Shown: positions 1 through 8,858, counted from the first letter of the stretch. The stretch is DNA of 64,000 nucleotides from Rickettsia felis URRWXCal2 (GCA_000012145.1 CP000053.1:930001-994000), one strand, 5' to 3'. Notes: generated by a model not told the origin, from the letters alone. Program-made: numbers and translations.

Positions 1-506
1 TGATCTTTTTTTATTATTGCTTCAGCACGACTCAAGTCAACTATTATATCACCGTATTCTATTCTCTTAACTATCCCGTTTATAATTTCGCCTTTTCTAT
101 CTTTAAAGTCATGATATTGCTTTTCACGTTCAGCTTCTATAACACGTTGAGTTATAACTTGTTTTGCAGCTTGAGCCGATACTCTAGCATGATCAATAGG
201 CGGTAAATATTCATATATCTCATCACCGATTTTAGCTTCCGGATTCTTTATTAAAGCTTCTTCAAGTGAGATTTGCGTTAAGTAATCTTCTACATCTTCT
301 ACTATTTTTAAGATTCTTAAAAGATTTATCTCACCGGTTTTCCTATTTATCTGAGCTTTAATATTATATTCATTACCGTATTTTTTTCGTCCTGCTACTT
401 GTACCGCTTGTTCAACCGTTGAAATCAAAATTTCTTTTGATATTCCTTTCTCACGGGCTACAGAATCTATAATTTGTAAAATTTCTACATTACCTATATT
501 AGACAT
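1..506 (-). CDS. nusA: Transcription termination/antitermination factor NusA (N-terminal part, runs off the window)
   Basis: The reading frame starts at an ATG complementary to 504-506 and stays open to the left edge, giving about 168 residues. It begins MSNIGNVEILQ and matches the NusA N-terminal RNA-polymerase-binding domain, followed by the start of the S1 domain (GEIINGIVKRIEYGDIIVDL). NusA binds RNA polymerase and modulates pausing, termination and antitermination. It lies 10 bp downstream of rimP on the same strand, the usual rimP-nusA order of bacteria, so co-transcription is expected. The S1 C-terminus and KH domains lie outside the window. Identification is by recognition of the family; nothing unusual is seen in this part. 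Confidence 0.95.
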   Translation of the reverse strand, partial: MSNIGNVEILQIIDSVAREKGISKEILISTVEQAVQVAGRKKYGNEYNIKAQINRKTGEINLLRILKIVEDVEDYLTQISLEEALIKNPEAKIGDEIYEYLPPIDHARVSAQAAKQVITQRVIEAEREKQYHDFKDRKGEIINGIVKRIEYGDIIVDLSRAEAIIKKD

Positions 507-516
507 ACATTATCTC

Positions 517-1002
517 TTATTGCTTTAGCAATTTTTTAAATACTTCTTCAGTTAAAACTAGATTGGCATTTTTAATTAAATCATAATCAATTAGTACTTC
601 TTGTTCTTCACATTTTAAATATATTTTATTATTTTTGGCTTTAATTATTTTACCCTGATAACGAGTTTTGCCGTTCAATAATTCTTTAAGTTTGATTTTA
701 ACTTCTCTTCCTAAAAATCTATTATAATTTTCAAACTTTACTAACGGACGTTCAAGACCGCTTGATGCTACCTCTAAAGAATATGCATCTTCTATTAAAT
801 CTTCAACATCTAGAATAGCAGAGATAGTCCTACTTGCTTTAGTACAATCTTCTACAGATATTTTTTCACCGTTTAAGCTATCAATTAATATCTCGACTAC
901 TTTAGGGTTAACACCTTTAAACTTAACAAGAACTAACTCAAACCCCATATCCGTCAAGGATTCTTCTATTACATTTGTTATTTGTTGTTCAATAGTTTGC
1001 AT
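517..1002 (-). CDS. rimP: Ribosome maturation factor RimP
   Basis: This 161-residue protein has the usual RimP length and layout. The N-terminal alpha/beta domain carries [11 protein letters not shown] and the family signature [10 protein letters not shown] near residues 78-87, followed by a C-terminal SH3-like barrel with GREVKIKLK. RimP acts in late maturation of the 30S subunit. It is immediately followed by nusA, the conserved order. A hairpin with a T tract lies just upstream at 1019-1041 and separates it from the hmp gene that reads in the same direction, so rimP-nusA probably has its own promoter between that hairpin and 1002 or is read through at a low level. Confidence 0.95.
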   Translation of the reverse strand: MQTIEQQITNVIEESLTDMGFELVLVKFKGVNPKVVEILIDSLNGEKISVEDCTKASRTISAILDVEDLIEDAYSLEVASSGLERPLVKFENYNRFLGREVKIKLKELLNGKTRYQGKIIKAKNNKIYLKCEEQEVLIDYDLIKNANLVLTEEVFKKLLKQ

Positions 1003-1018
1003 ATTCGATGTTTATAAC

Positions 1019-1041
1019 AAAAAAGGTGGGATAAACCCACC
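1019..1041 (-). terminator. Intrinsic terminator downstream of hmp
   Basis: On the minus strand there is GGTGGG, a 5-nt loop, CCCACC and then six T residues. This is a compact GC stem with a U tract in otherwise AT-rich DNA. It lies 88 bp after the hmp stop and 17 bp before the rimP start, so it should end the hmp transcript before the rimP-nusA operon. Confidence 0.8.
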
Positions 1042-1128
1042 TATCTATAATTTTTATAATGCTTATCCGTAACGAAAATACACTAATTAGAATATATAAG
1101 CAATATTTAACTTTATATTTTTATAAAA

Positions 1129-2454
1129 CTACATATTTATAAATGGGCAAATACTCGATAACCCCTCTTGTCCGCTTAGAGATGGATCATAGTCTCCTCC
1201 TGATGAACAAAATTCTTCTATATGAATCTGAGTATACATAACCCCCATTTTCTCTTCTAATATATGTTGCACATGATTGTTAAAAGAATGAGGACCGCAA
1301 ATTTCATAGGTTTTGCCTTTTAGCATACCTAATAAAAATTCTTCAGCTATTCTACCGGTATGATAATGTATATTATCGTTCTCATTAATATTATTATAAC
1401 TATCTTGAGTATAAAATTTATCATAGTGAATTTCAGTATCGCATATTGCTGCAATATCAGTTAATTTTTTTACAGCTGCATCTAATTGAAATGTGTCACT
1501 GTTTTTATTTTTAGTAGAATGAATAATGTGAATAACGGCAGGAAGCTTAACATTTTCTTCATTTGTTATACTATTAATTCTAGAAATAGAATGACTTTCT
1601 CCTGACCCGCCACTGATCAGAACAAGATCTTTATTGTTTTCTATATCCGATTCAATATATGAAGGATGTACTTTTACTAGCTGATTTTCAGAATCAAATA
1701 GATAATTTGTTACAGTTCCATTAGGATTTTTCTTTATTAGACATTCATAATAATAACCTTCTTCATCATGACCGGTTTTTATAACTGTAAATTCACTGTA
1801 TTTTTCTCCTACTTTAACAGTAATAACTTGCCCATGTTTGTGCGGTATTACTTTTTGTTCATTTTGTCTATAAAATTTTATTCTTGCCGTATTTTTATCA
1901 GCACTTTCTATTTCGATTTTTATTTTATGACTTTCAAAACTCTCTATATTATACTTTTCTTTTAATTCATCGTATTGCTTCTTTTCGGCACTTACAAAAT
2001 GCTTTCCTACTATATTTAATATTTCCGTTACCAGCTTGTTACCCTCATCTACATTTGATATAAGCTCTTCAGCAACAGGTTGATATAACTCTGAAGGAAT
2101 ATTACGCCCTACATGTATACCGACAATTTTTGATACCGCATTTTTAAATTTATGATCATTCTCTAATGCTGATTGGATTACTTCTAAAAGATTTACTTCA
2201 TCTGTTTCACTATATGAACTTACAACCTTTAGAATACTAATGCCGGTAAGATTTAAAAAATTTTTCATTGCATTTGGCTGTATTCCTTTCTCAGGTTTTT
2301 CAGTATTAAAACTATTACTATTAAAAAATTCATTTACCACTGCTTCATATTTAGTTGCTAAATTTCCATAAAAATTTAAAGATTTAGTAATATCAAAATT
2401 CTTAAATAGCTCAGCAGCTTTTCTTATTTCTTTCACTATAGTTGTTCTAGACAT
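1129..2454 (-). CDS. hmp: Flavohemoglobin / nitric oxide dioxygenase
   Basis: The start at 2454 (MSRTTIVKEI) is chosen because GGAG lies 8-9 bases upstream; an in-frame upstream ATG lies inside the operator region. The 441-residue product aligns by eye with Hmp over three domains. The globin part keeps the B10 Tyr (Y29 in NFYGNL), a Gln at the E7 position (Q59), the proximal His (H114 in GIHVGRNIPSELY) and Y124. A ferredoxin-reductase-like FAD domain (YSEFT near 218) and an NAD domain (LISGGSGES, ICGPHSF) follow. Hmp converts NO plus O2 to nitrate using NAD(P)H. The usual RxYSxT flavin motif lacks its Arg, and the C-terminus has an extra Cys-containing tail (FCSSGG... SSICPF). The divergent neighbour is the NO sensor nsrR, which strongly supports the role. 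Reductase efficiency is uncertain because of the altered motif. Confidence 0.88.
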   Translation of the reverse strand: MSRTTIVKEIRKAAELFKNFDITKSLNFYGNLATKYEAVVNEFFNSNSFNTEKPEKGIQPNAMKNFLNLTGISILKVVSSYSETDEVNLLEVIQSALENDHKFKNAVSKIVGIHVGRNIPSELYQPVAEELISNVDEGNKLVTEILNIVGKHFVSAEKKQYDELKEKYNIESFESHKIKIEIESADKNTARIKFYRQNEQKVIPHKHGQVITVKVGEKYSEFTVIKTGHDEEGYYYECLIKKNPNGTVTNYLFDSENQLVKVHPSYIESDIENNKDLVLISGGSGESHSISRINSITNEENVKLPAVIHIIHSTKNKNSDTFQLDAAVKKLTDIAAICDTEIHYDKFYTQDSYNNINENDNIHYHTGRIAEEFLLGMLKGKTYEICGPHSFNNHVQHILEEKMGVMYTQIHIEEFCSSGGDYDPSLSGQEGLSSICPFINM

Positions 2455-2492
2455 AATAACTCCTTTTTTAATAATATAAATTTGAAATTTGT

Positions 2493-2519
2493 ATAATATG
2501 TATTTAAAATACATATTAT
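2493..2519. promoter_or_regulatory. Probable NsrR operator between hmp and nsrR
   Basis: A perfect 13-1-13 palindrome is seen: ATAATATGTATTT, central A, AAATACATATTAT. It matches the known NsrR site architecture of two 11-bp half sites with a 1-bp spacer and the core ATGYATTT/AAATRCAT. It lies about 40 bp upstream of the hmp ATG and about 60 bp upstream of the nsrR ATG, so one site could control both divergent promoters. Binding itself is inferred. Confidence 0.85.
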
Positions 2520-2580
2520 AGTAACTAGACTTATATAGACGTTTTTTTGTATATTCAAGGTAAAAATAAATAAAATTTTT

Positions 2581-3009
2581 ATGCAGTTAACAAGTTTTAC
2601 TGACTACGGATTACGTAGCCTTATATATCTTGCTTCAAAACCGGAAAGAGTTTGTAGTGTAAAAGAGATATCAGAGTACTATAATATTTCCCTTAATCAT
2701 TTAGTAAAAGTGATCCACAAATTAGCACAATTAGGATATATTAATAGTAGTAAAGGAAAAGGAGGAGGAATTAAGCTAGCATTTAGCCCTTCTTCCATGA
2801 AGTTGGGAGATATAATAGAAAAATTAGAACCTAATATGGATATAGTAGAATGTTTCAATAAAAATACTAATAGCTGTAGAATTACAAATTCATGCCAATT
2901 TAAACATTTTATTAAAGAGGCAAGTGAAGCATTTATAAAAACATTGAATAATTATACATTAGAAGATGCAATGATTACTAAAACAATTCAAATTGAGGAT
3001 AAAAAATAA
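2581..3009 (+). CDS. nsrR: Rrf2-family [Fe-S] nitric-oxide-sensing repressor NsrR
   Basis: This 142-residue protein begins MQLTSFTDYGLRSLIYLAS, almost the same as enterobacterial NsrR. A winged HTH covers roughly residues 1-60, with the KGKGGGIKLA wing. Three cysteines, C91, C99 and C105 (ECFNKNTNSCRITNSC), match the NsrR cluster ligands rather than the IscR spacing. NsrR represses NO-detoxification genes until NO disrupts its iron-sulfur cluster. It is divergent from hmp across a perfect palindrome of the NsrR type, so hmp is the likely target, together with nsrR itself. Its 3' end overlaps the convergent tlyA by 22 bp. Confidence 0.93.
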   Translation: MQLTSFTDYGLRSLIYLASKPERVCSVKEISEYYNISLNHLVKVIHKLAQLGYINSSKGKGGGIKLAFSPSSMKLGDIIEKLEPNMDIVECFNKNTNSCRITNSCQFKHFIKEASEAFIKTLNNYTLEDAMITKTIQIEDKK

Positions 3010-3752
3010 CCATTTTTTCTTTTTCCGCATATTAAAAACTCCTTATTCCCCTTAGCCCCTAGTATTGGACTTTCTATAATACCAAATATTTTAAAATTAT
3101 GCTCTTTTTCAAACCAATCTTTGATTTTATCGCATACTTTTTGATGTAAGAGAGGATTTTTAATAATTCCTCCCTGCTCTACTTCATGCTTTTCGACCTC
3201 AAACTGCGGTTTTATTAAAGCAATAAGCATGCAATCTTCTTTAGCTAAATTTAGTGGAGTCGGTAATATAGTAGTTAAACTAATAAAGCTGGCATCACAA
3301 ACAATTAAATCAGGCTTCGTTGTTATTTGCTTATCGGTTAAATATCGTGCATTAGTCTTCTCAAGCACTTTAATTTGTGGATTGTCACGTAATTTAGGAT
3401 GAAGTTCGCCATAACCGACATCTACGGCAAAAATTAATTTTGCTTTACGCTCAAGTAATACTTCGGTAAAACCGCCGGTGCTACTACCGATATCAATACA
3501 AACTAAATTTTCAGGATCAATTTTAAAATAATCCAAAGCAGCAATTAACTTTAATGCTCCTCTTGAAACATAATTATGCTGCGGAAGCTTTACCTTAATG
3601 TCGATATCATTTATATTAACCTGTATCCCAGGCTTAATTAACTGCTCATGCTTATTATGTACTTTACCTTGGATAATCAAGCTTCGTGCTATGGTAATAT
3701 CCGTTACAAGACCTTTGTGCAGTAAATATTCATCAAGCCTTATTTTAGTCAT
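2988..3752 (-). CDS. tlyA: TlyA-family 2'-O-ribose rRNA methyltransferase
   Basis: The product has 254 residues. An S4 RNA-binding domain at about residues 3-65 (RLDEYLLHKGLVTDITIARSL) is followed by an FtsJ/RrmJ-like SAM methyltransferase domain with motif I VCIDIGSSTGGFTEVLL and VDVGYGELHPKLR. Members methylate rRNA and are often labelled hemolysin A from older literature. The gene stands alone, convergent with nsrR and overlapping its end by 22 bp. Upstream, a 12-bp perfect inverted repeat at 3816-3846 lies between it and tyrS. The length and motifs are typical of the family. Confidence 0.92.
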   Translation of the reverse strand: MTKIRLDEYLLHKGLVTDITIARSLIIQGKVHNKHEQLIKPGIQVNINDIDIKVKLPQHNYVSRGALKLIAALDYFKIDPENLVCIDIGSSTGGFTEVLLERKAKLIFAVDVGYGELHPKLRDNPQIKVLEKTNARYLTDKQITTKPDLIVCDASFISLTTILPTPLNLAKEDCMLIALIKPQFEVEKHEVEQGGIIKNPLLHQKVCDKIKDWFEKEHNFKIFGIIESPILGAKGNKEFLICGKRKNGYFLSSI

Positions 3753-3815
3753 TACTTTTTAAATTTGAATTTAACTTATGTTATAGGGGTTCATTAGATA
3801 GAAAATGTACAATTT

Positions 3816-3846
3816 GTCTAATTGAAAGTTGCAGTTTCAATTAGAC
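3816..3846. repeat. Perfect 12-bp hairpin between tyrS and tlyA
   Basis: GTCTAATTGAAA, a 7-nt loop (gttgcag) and TTTCAATTAGAC form a perfect stem. It lies downstream of tyrS and upstream of tlyA, both leftward. The U tract after the stem is weak, so it may be a poor terminator or an RNA-processing or regulatory structure. Confidence 0.6.
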
Positions 3847-3910
3847 GTAATATATTTGAGCCATACAATAATGTTGCAACTGAATGGAGCATGGCAATCT
3901 AAAAAAATAT

Positions 3911-5146
3911 TCAAACCCTAACCAATATATGTCTTTTCTTGCCTGCAGAGAGCTTTATAACATTTTTATCGAGTAGGAAAGTAGTATTAATTATCATATT
4001 CTCATCTTCGACTAATCTATCATTTATTTTAGCACCTTTCCCTCTTATAAGTTTGCGTGCTTCTGACTTAGAGCTAGCAAGACCTGCTTCATGAAATAAC
4101 TCATACGCACTAATACCTGCTTGTAATACTTCTTGCTCTAAAACAACGATAGGTAAATTCTCATCGATTTGCCCTTCTTCAAATATCTTTACCGCAGTTT
4201 CTAAAGCTGATTTTGCTGCCTGCTCCGAATGACAAAGCTTAGTTAGCTCATAAGCAAGCTGTTTTTTAGCAGAGTTAATATCTTCAGCCGCTAAACTTTC
4301 AAACTTATTAAGCTCTTCTTGCGTTAATTCGCTATATAATTTGGCAAATCTAACTATGTCGGCATCCTCACAGTTACGCCAATATTGGTAATAATCATAC
4401 GGGCTTAACAAATCTTCATTAAGCCATACTGCTCCCGCAGCAGTCTTGCCCATCTTAGCACCCGAGCTAGTCGTAAGTAGCGGCGTCGTCATACCGAACA
4501 CATCTTTGCCGCTTATTTTACGGGTTAAATCAGCACCCATTACGATATTGCCCCATTGATCACTACCGCCAAGCTGCAGGCTGCAATTATAATGCTTGCT
4601 TAAATAGTAAAAATCATATGCTTGCAACAACATATAGTTAAACTCTAAAAAGCTTAAATGCTGCTCACGCTCAAGCCTTAGCCTTACTGAATCCATAGTT
4701 AGCATGCGGTTTACCGAGAAATAACTACCGAAATCCCGTAGGAAGTCTAAATAATTAAGAGAATCTAACCACTCTGCGTTATCCAGCATTATAGCATCAC
4801 TTTCACCTTCGCCGAACTTGATAAATTTCGATAAAGATTTTTTAATCCCTTCAGCATTCTTAGCTATATCTTCTTTACTTAAGATCTTACGAGCTTCGTC
4901 TTTCCAAGTAGGATCACCGATTTTACTCGTACCGCCGCCGATAATTACAATAGGCTTATGCCCATGCTGCTGAAGCAACCGTAATATCATTATCTGCATT
5001 AAACTACCTATATGTAGCGATGTAGCAGTACAGTCAAAGCCTATATAAGCCGCTATTTTTGTTTCTTTCGTTATAGTAGTTAACCGATCCAAATCGGTAC
5101 ATTGATGGAAATATCCTTTATTTATAAATTCTTCTATAAAACTCAT
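3911..5146 (-). CDS. tyrS: Tyrosyl-tRNA synthetase
   Basis: The 411-residue product is a class I aminoacyl-tRNA synthetase of the bacterial TyrRS type. The HIGH-like motif is HIGSL at about residue 46, in [14 protein letters not shown]. The tyrosine/ATP site has [11 protein letters not shown], and the KMSKS-like loop is KMGKT. A C-terminal S4-like domain ([18 protein letters not shown]) binds tRNA. It charges tRNA-Tyr and is essential. Length and all motifs are normal. It is monocistronic as far as can be seen, with about 265 bp of AT-rich sequence upstream before the divergent gene at 5411. Confidence 0.97.
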   Translation of the reverse strand: MSFIEEFINKGYFHQCTDLDRLTTITKETKIAAYIGFDCTATSLHIGSLMQIMILRLLQQHGHKPIVIIGGGTSKIGDPTWKDEARKILSKEDIAKNAEGIKKSLSKFIKFGEGESDAIMLDNAEWLDSLNYLDFLRDFGSYFSVNRMLTMDSVRLRLEREQHLSFLEFNYMLLQAYDFYYLSKHYNCSLQLGGSDQWGNIVMGADLTRKISGKDVFGMTTPLLTTSSGAKMGKTAAGAVWLNEDLLSPYDYYQYWRNCEDADIVRFAKLYSELTQEELNKFESLAAEDINSAKKQLAYELTKLCHSEQAAKSALETAVKIFEEGQIDENLPIVVLEQEVLQAGISAYELFHEAGLASSKSEARKLIRGKGAKINDRLVEDENMIINTTFLLDKNVIKLSAGKKRHILVRV

Positions 5147-5410
5147 ATATTACTTCTTATTATTGTTTGCTGCTTTTCAAAATTATCTTTAGTATCTTGT
5201 TCATAAGAATCTAACTTATCACTCATATGCATCTTCTATTTCTACATTTGGTTTATTATAAAGTATGTAAAGACTTTGTCTACAATATAGAGTATCTCTA
5301 AAGTAACAGTTTAATATTTCTAACTAATATTTTAACTTAATTTTAATTAACTTGTTTGACTTGATAAATAATGGCTTAATAAAATAACAGCTATTAAATA
5401 TAGGGGATTT

Positions 5411-5860
5411 ATGTCAACAGAAGATACGGAAAAGTCAATAAAAGAAAGAACAAAATTTAATAAAGTTGGTAAACAAATAAGCGAAAGCGAACATCAGGCA
5501 ACACACAATGTTTTGAATACACCAAAAAGAAAACAAGCTGAAGTAAATAAACCATACCAAGATTTTACACCTTTTTCAGAATCTAACCCAAAACAAGAGC
5601 TAAAAAGGAGTCATCAAGGTTATGCAAACTCTATTGAAACACCGGCTCCTAAAACAAAGCCTATTTCAACCAAACCTCCACAAGTCGTTGCAAAAAACTT
5701 AAATGTTGCTAGCAAGAATCCCGTTACGACTATAGCACAAAAATTAATAAACAAATTTACGACCGGGAACAAGCCAATGCATAAAACTAAACAATCTCCT
5801 ACTCCGTCGGCTAGCCCTACTAATAAAACAACTGGCAAAGGTCAGGGTAATAGTAGATAA
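5411..5860 (+). CDS. Lineage-specific hydrophilic low-complexity protein
   Basis: The 149-residue product is rich in Lys, Thr, Pro, Asn and Gln and has no membrane segment or signal peptide. It begins MSTEDTEKSIKERTKF and ends in a Thr/Pro/Ser/Lys-rich tail. No known domain is recognised. AGGGGATTT gives a good ribosome binding site 6-7 bases before the ATG. The upstream DNA contains AATTAACTTGTT and a TTAATA-rich stretch that resemble the region before the gene at 58224, whose product has the same disordered Pro/Thr/Lys character. The proteins at 24568, 30768 and 35359 look similar, so this may be one lineage-specific family. Function unknown. Confidence 0.65.
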   Translation: MSTEDTEKSIKERTKFNKVGKQISESEHQATHNVLNTPKRKQAEVNKPYQDFTPFSESNPKQELKRSHQGYANSIETPAPKTKPISTKPPQVVAKNLNVASKNPVTTIAQKLINKFTTGNKPMHKTKQSPTPSASPTNKTTGKGQGNSR

Positions 5861-5934
5861 AATTTTTATTTTCTTATTCAATGTCATACCATTGCTTACT
5901 ATCCCACGAGGCATTACCTACGTGGATACCTAAA

Positions 5935-6100
5935 TCGTCATTGTAAGCGAGCGTTGTTGCGTGGATTGGTTTTTCGTCATTGCGAGAAGAATTACAAAGT
6001 AATTCGACGAAGCAATCTAGTAAAAAATTCTGTAAATCAGAATTTTTTTAATTATTTTTTCTGGATTGCCACGTCGCTTCGCTCCTCGCAATGACGATTA
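5935..6100. repeat. Palindromic repeat, cgtcattgcgag type
   Basis: CGTCATTGCGAGAAGAATTA reads inward on the left and its partner ends TCGCAATGACG on the right, around a smaller AAATTCTG/CAGAATTT palindrome. This dispersed module recurs at least eight times in the window. The stretch from 5861 to 6399 otherwise holds fragments of other repeat modules and the promoter region for the gene at 6400. Confidence 0.8.
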
Positions 6101-6399
6101 GATGCCCACACAACAACACTTTCCTACTTTTAGCTAGGAATGACATAGATCCGTGTAACACCAGGACCTTTTCGTAGAAAAATCATCAATGTATTTTTAA
6201 CTAAATAAGGAATTATTAATTTTTTAGTAATTTATTAATGTTTCCTCTTGACATGTCCCAGGCTATTAGTGTATAATGCACCTAAGACAAAAAGAAACTA
6301 TCAATAACGCATTATAATATTTAGTCGAAATATATTAATTAATTATTACTTTCTTAACTAAGTATTAAATTTAATCAAAATTTTTAAAGGGGATAAATT

Positions 6400-7013
6400 A
6401 TGTTTAAATTTTTTTCAAAAATACAGATTCTAATAATATACCATCAGAAGTAGTAAACAAAGTAGTAAATAATTCGACTACATATGCAGGAATAAAAGTT
6501 TCTGACGCAACATTTAACTACTTTGCAAGTGCTACAAAACATTTTGCAGACGCAACAACGGCTGCTGCAAGCTGTGGAGCTTATGCTACTTTAACTGCTA
6601 CTTACGCTGCTAAAACAGCTATTCAAGGTGTTCTTGGACTTTGTGCTTACAAAGAATTTGCCGCTGAAGTAATGACCGGACATGCCTTTGGTATAGTTAT
6701 GCCTGAAGTTGTAAAAACTGTAGTAGGTACAGCTGCAAGTGCTATTTATCACTATCCTACAGCTGTTATGGCAACCTTTGTCACAGCAGCAGTTGTAGCT
6801 TCACCGGAAAATGCAGCAGAAACTGTGAAGAATGCAGCTTGCACAGTGATGAAAGCAGCAGAGTGTGCATATCACGATGTAGCTGGTATAGTAAATGTAG
6901 CAGCAGGTGTTGGACATTTTGTTTATGATAACTTACCAAGCTACGGCGAAATGGATCTAGTCGGTAGCGATAGCATGGAAGCAGTAATTCCATGGATAGG
7001 AGCTGTCGCATAA
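6400..7013 (+). pseudogene. Ala-rich small-residue protein, frameshifted near the N-terminus
   Basis: An ATG at 6400 has a strong ribosome binding site (AAAGGGG, 7 bp upstream) and reads MFKFFSK, then meets a stop after 17 codons. In a second frame the protein runs without stops from about 6423 (TDSNNIPSEVVNKVVNNST) to 7013, roughly 200 residues in all. Adding one base in the T7 or A5 run at 6409-6421 joins both parts. The body is Ala/Val/Thr-rich with several hydrophobic stretches (AATTAAASCGAYATLTATYA) and could be membrane-associated. No known domain is recognised. The intact start region and fully open remainder suggest a very recent frameshift, transcriptional slippage or a sequencing error. 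Confidence 0.65.
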
Positions 7014-7064
7014 ATCTCTAAAATAGCTAATAACTAAAAATACTAACAACATTAGTATTTTTAA

Positions 7065-7300
7065 CTAGACCCCGTGGTCAAGCCCATAGTACCGGACAAT
7101 TTCTATTCCATGTCATTCCCGCAAAAGCGGGAATCCAAAAAAAATATTTATACTTGTCATTGCAAAGAGGCATTGTTGCGTGGATATCTAATCGTCATTG
7201 CGAGGAGCGTAGCGACGTGGCAATCTTTCTTAAATTTCATGAGATTACTTCGTCGGCATAAATGCCTCCTCGCAATGACGGGGATAGGCAGTACTGGATT
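7065..7300. repeat. Composite palindromic repeats
   Basis: Fragments of several modules lie side by side: a truncated TACCGGACA end (7091-7102), a TGTCATTCCCGCAAAAGCGGGAATCC hairpin arm, and a cgtcattgcgag module ending at about 7280. No gene is supported here; the apparent reading frame is repeat-derived. Confidence 0.7.
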
Positions 7301-7342
7301 GCATCTTTAAAAAAGCCGACAAAAAGAGTCAGAGTAAAAAAC

Positions 7343-8667
7343 GAGTCTTCCCGATTAAGTGTGTAAACTTTTCCAAAAGCCTAGATTCTTTCGTCAAATT
7401 TTATTAAAAAATGAGCCATAGCCGCATTCCAATTTGGTATGGGCATGGACCATTTTTTGGTCATGTAATCAATTGCCAAATATAAGCTTTTAAAAACAGC
7501 ATTATCATTTGGAAAAACACGTTTATTTTTTGTGACTTTTCGGAGTTGACTATTAACAGATTCCACAGCATTTGTTGTATAAATTATTTTCCGTATTTCT
7601 TCAGGGTATCCTAAGAAAATCATTAAATTATCCCAGTGAACATACCAAGATTTAGCAATTTGAGGATATTGTTTATTCCATTTAGATTCAAAAGCCTCTA
7701 AAGCGGAAAGTGCTTCTTTTTCTGTGCTAGTGTATAAATAGGTTTTAAATCACCAGCAAGCTCTTTCCGGTCCTTATATGATACATATCGTAAACTATTT
7801 CTAATTTGATGTACAATACATAATTGATGCTCCGTCTTTGGAAAAACAGCACCTATAGCTTCAGACATACCATTAAGGTTATCGCTACATGCTATCAGTA
7901 TGTCTTGTATACCTCTATTTTTCATCTCAGTAAAATTTCCAAGCCAAAATTTAGCCCCTTCATTCTCACTGATCCATAATCCCAAAATATCTTTCCGCCC
8001 TTCTAAATCAATACCTAATGCAACATATACCGATTTATTGATAATCCGTTTATCCTGACGTACTTTTACTATTAAACAATCAAAAAATACTATAGCATAT
8101 ACTGGATCTAATGGACGGCTTTGCCATAGCTTAACATCCTCTATTATATCATCTGTGATTTGGCTAATTAAACTCTCGCTTACATCAGCTCCATATAACT
8201 CCTGAAGCTGTAATTTTATATCTGATAAACTCATACCTTTAGCATACAAAGATAGTACTTTATCATCAAAACCATCAAGCCTTCTTTGACGCTTTGCTAC
8301 TAATGATGGTGCAAAACTGCTATTTCTATCTCTTGGCACTTCAATCTCAACAGCACCATTCTTTGTAATCAGATTCTTTGTGTTATAACCATTACGTGAA
8401 TTCTGAGCATCACTTTGATTGTACTTGCTATATCCTAAATGATTATTCATCTCAGACTGTAGAGCTCTCTCTACAAGACGCTTGGTTATTTCTTTTAATA
8501 AACCATCTTCCCTGAATAATATTGATACATCTGTATCATTATTGATCAATAAATCTATCGCTTGTTCCATTGCAGCATTTTGTTTCTGTGTCATTGTAAT
8601 TTCTCTTTTTGTTATATTTTCTTCTATACAACCTTTGAGAAATTTACACACTTATTTGGACAGTGCC
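7343..8667 (-). mobile_element. IS256-type insertion sequence, copy 1 (1325 bp)
   Basis: The ends were set by comparing four copies. One end begins GGCACTGTCC and the other GAGTCTTCCCG; both contain the shared inner stretch TAAGTGTGTAAA, giving imperfect inverted repeats of about 25 bp. All four copies in the window are exactly 1325 bp. The flanking 8-mers of this copy do not match each other, so no target-site duplication remains, which suggests recombination after insertion. It carries one transposase gene in two overlapping frames. It differs slightly from the other copies near the transposase C-terminus (WNAAMAH instead of WNKAMAH). Confidence 0.93.
7381..8594 (-). CDS. IS256/Mutator-family transposase, split over two frames (copy 1)
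   Basis: The start at 8594 (MTQKQNAAMEQ) has a purine-rich ribosome binding site (AAAAAGAG). Frame A ends at 7698; the remainder continues in the -1 frame to 7381. Frame A carries the first two acidic residues of the DDE site (FFDCLIVKVRQ and SDNLNGM) and the family's CxxxH feature (QLCIVHQIRN). The third acidic residue lies in frame B (TTNAVESVNSQLRK). Neither part alone can be catalytic. The overlap contains CAG AAA AAG, where a -1 slip joins the frames and restores a normal IS256 alignment (IYT...EALSALEAF). The same break occurs in all four copies, so it is either programmed frameshifting or a lesion spread by trans-acting transposase. Confidence 0.85.
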
Positions 8668-8858
8668 TAATGTAATGAAAAGCTGGGACCACTTGTCCCC
8701 ACCCCTTAAATTTTTATGCTGCTTGTAAATTTTGTTGCATAAAAAAAGTATCACTTATATACTGTCGTTTAGCCGTGGTGGTTAGCAAATCGTACACTAG
8801 CCCGTGCCATTCTTCATTTTTCGGTATTTCTACAAAGGTGTCAAACGATAGAATAGAG
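8668..8858 (-). pseudogene. Gene 3'-end relic beside IS copy 1
   Basis: On the minus strand a short frame reads SFDTFVEIPKNEEWHGL and ends QYISDTFFMQQNLQAA at a stop near 8724. It has no start. A related stretch (FNTFVEILKNEEW) lies at 55308-55348 against the tRNA-Arg 3' end. This is a tail of an unidentified gene family, possibly phage-related. The function is not recognised. Confidence 0.4.

Noticed and set aside
1768..1965. Small plus-strand reading frame opposite hmp
   Set aside because: Antisense to a well-supported gene, Phe/Tyr-rich, no ribosome binding site.
5620..5838. Minus-strand frame opposite the 5411 gene
   Set aside because: Hydrophobic antisense product with no start signal; the plus-strand frame has a good ribosome binding site.
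7074..7310. Frame in the repeat block (MVKPIVPDNF...)
   Set aside because: Entirely made of palindromic repeat DNA; the same peptide pieces occur at other repeat sites.
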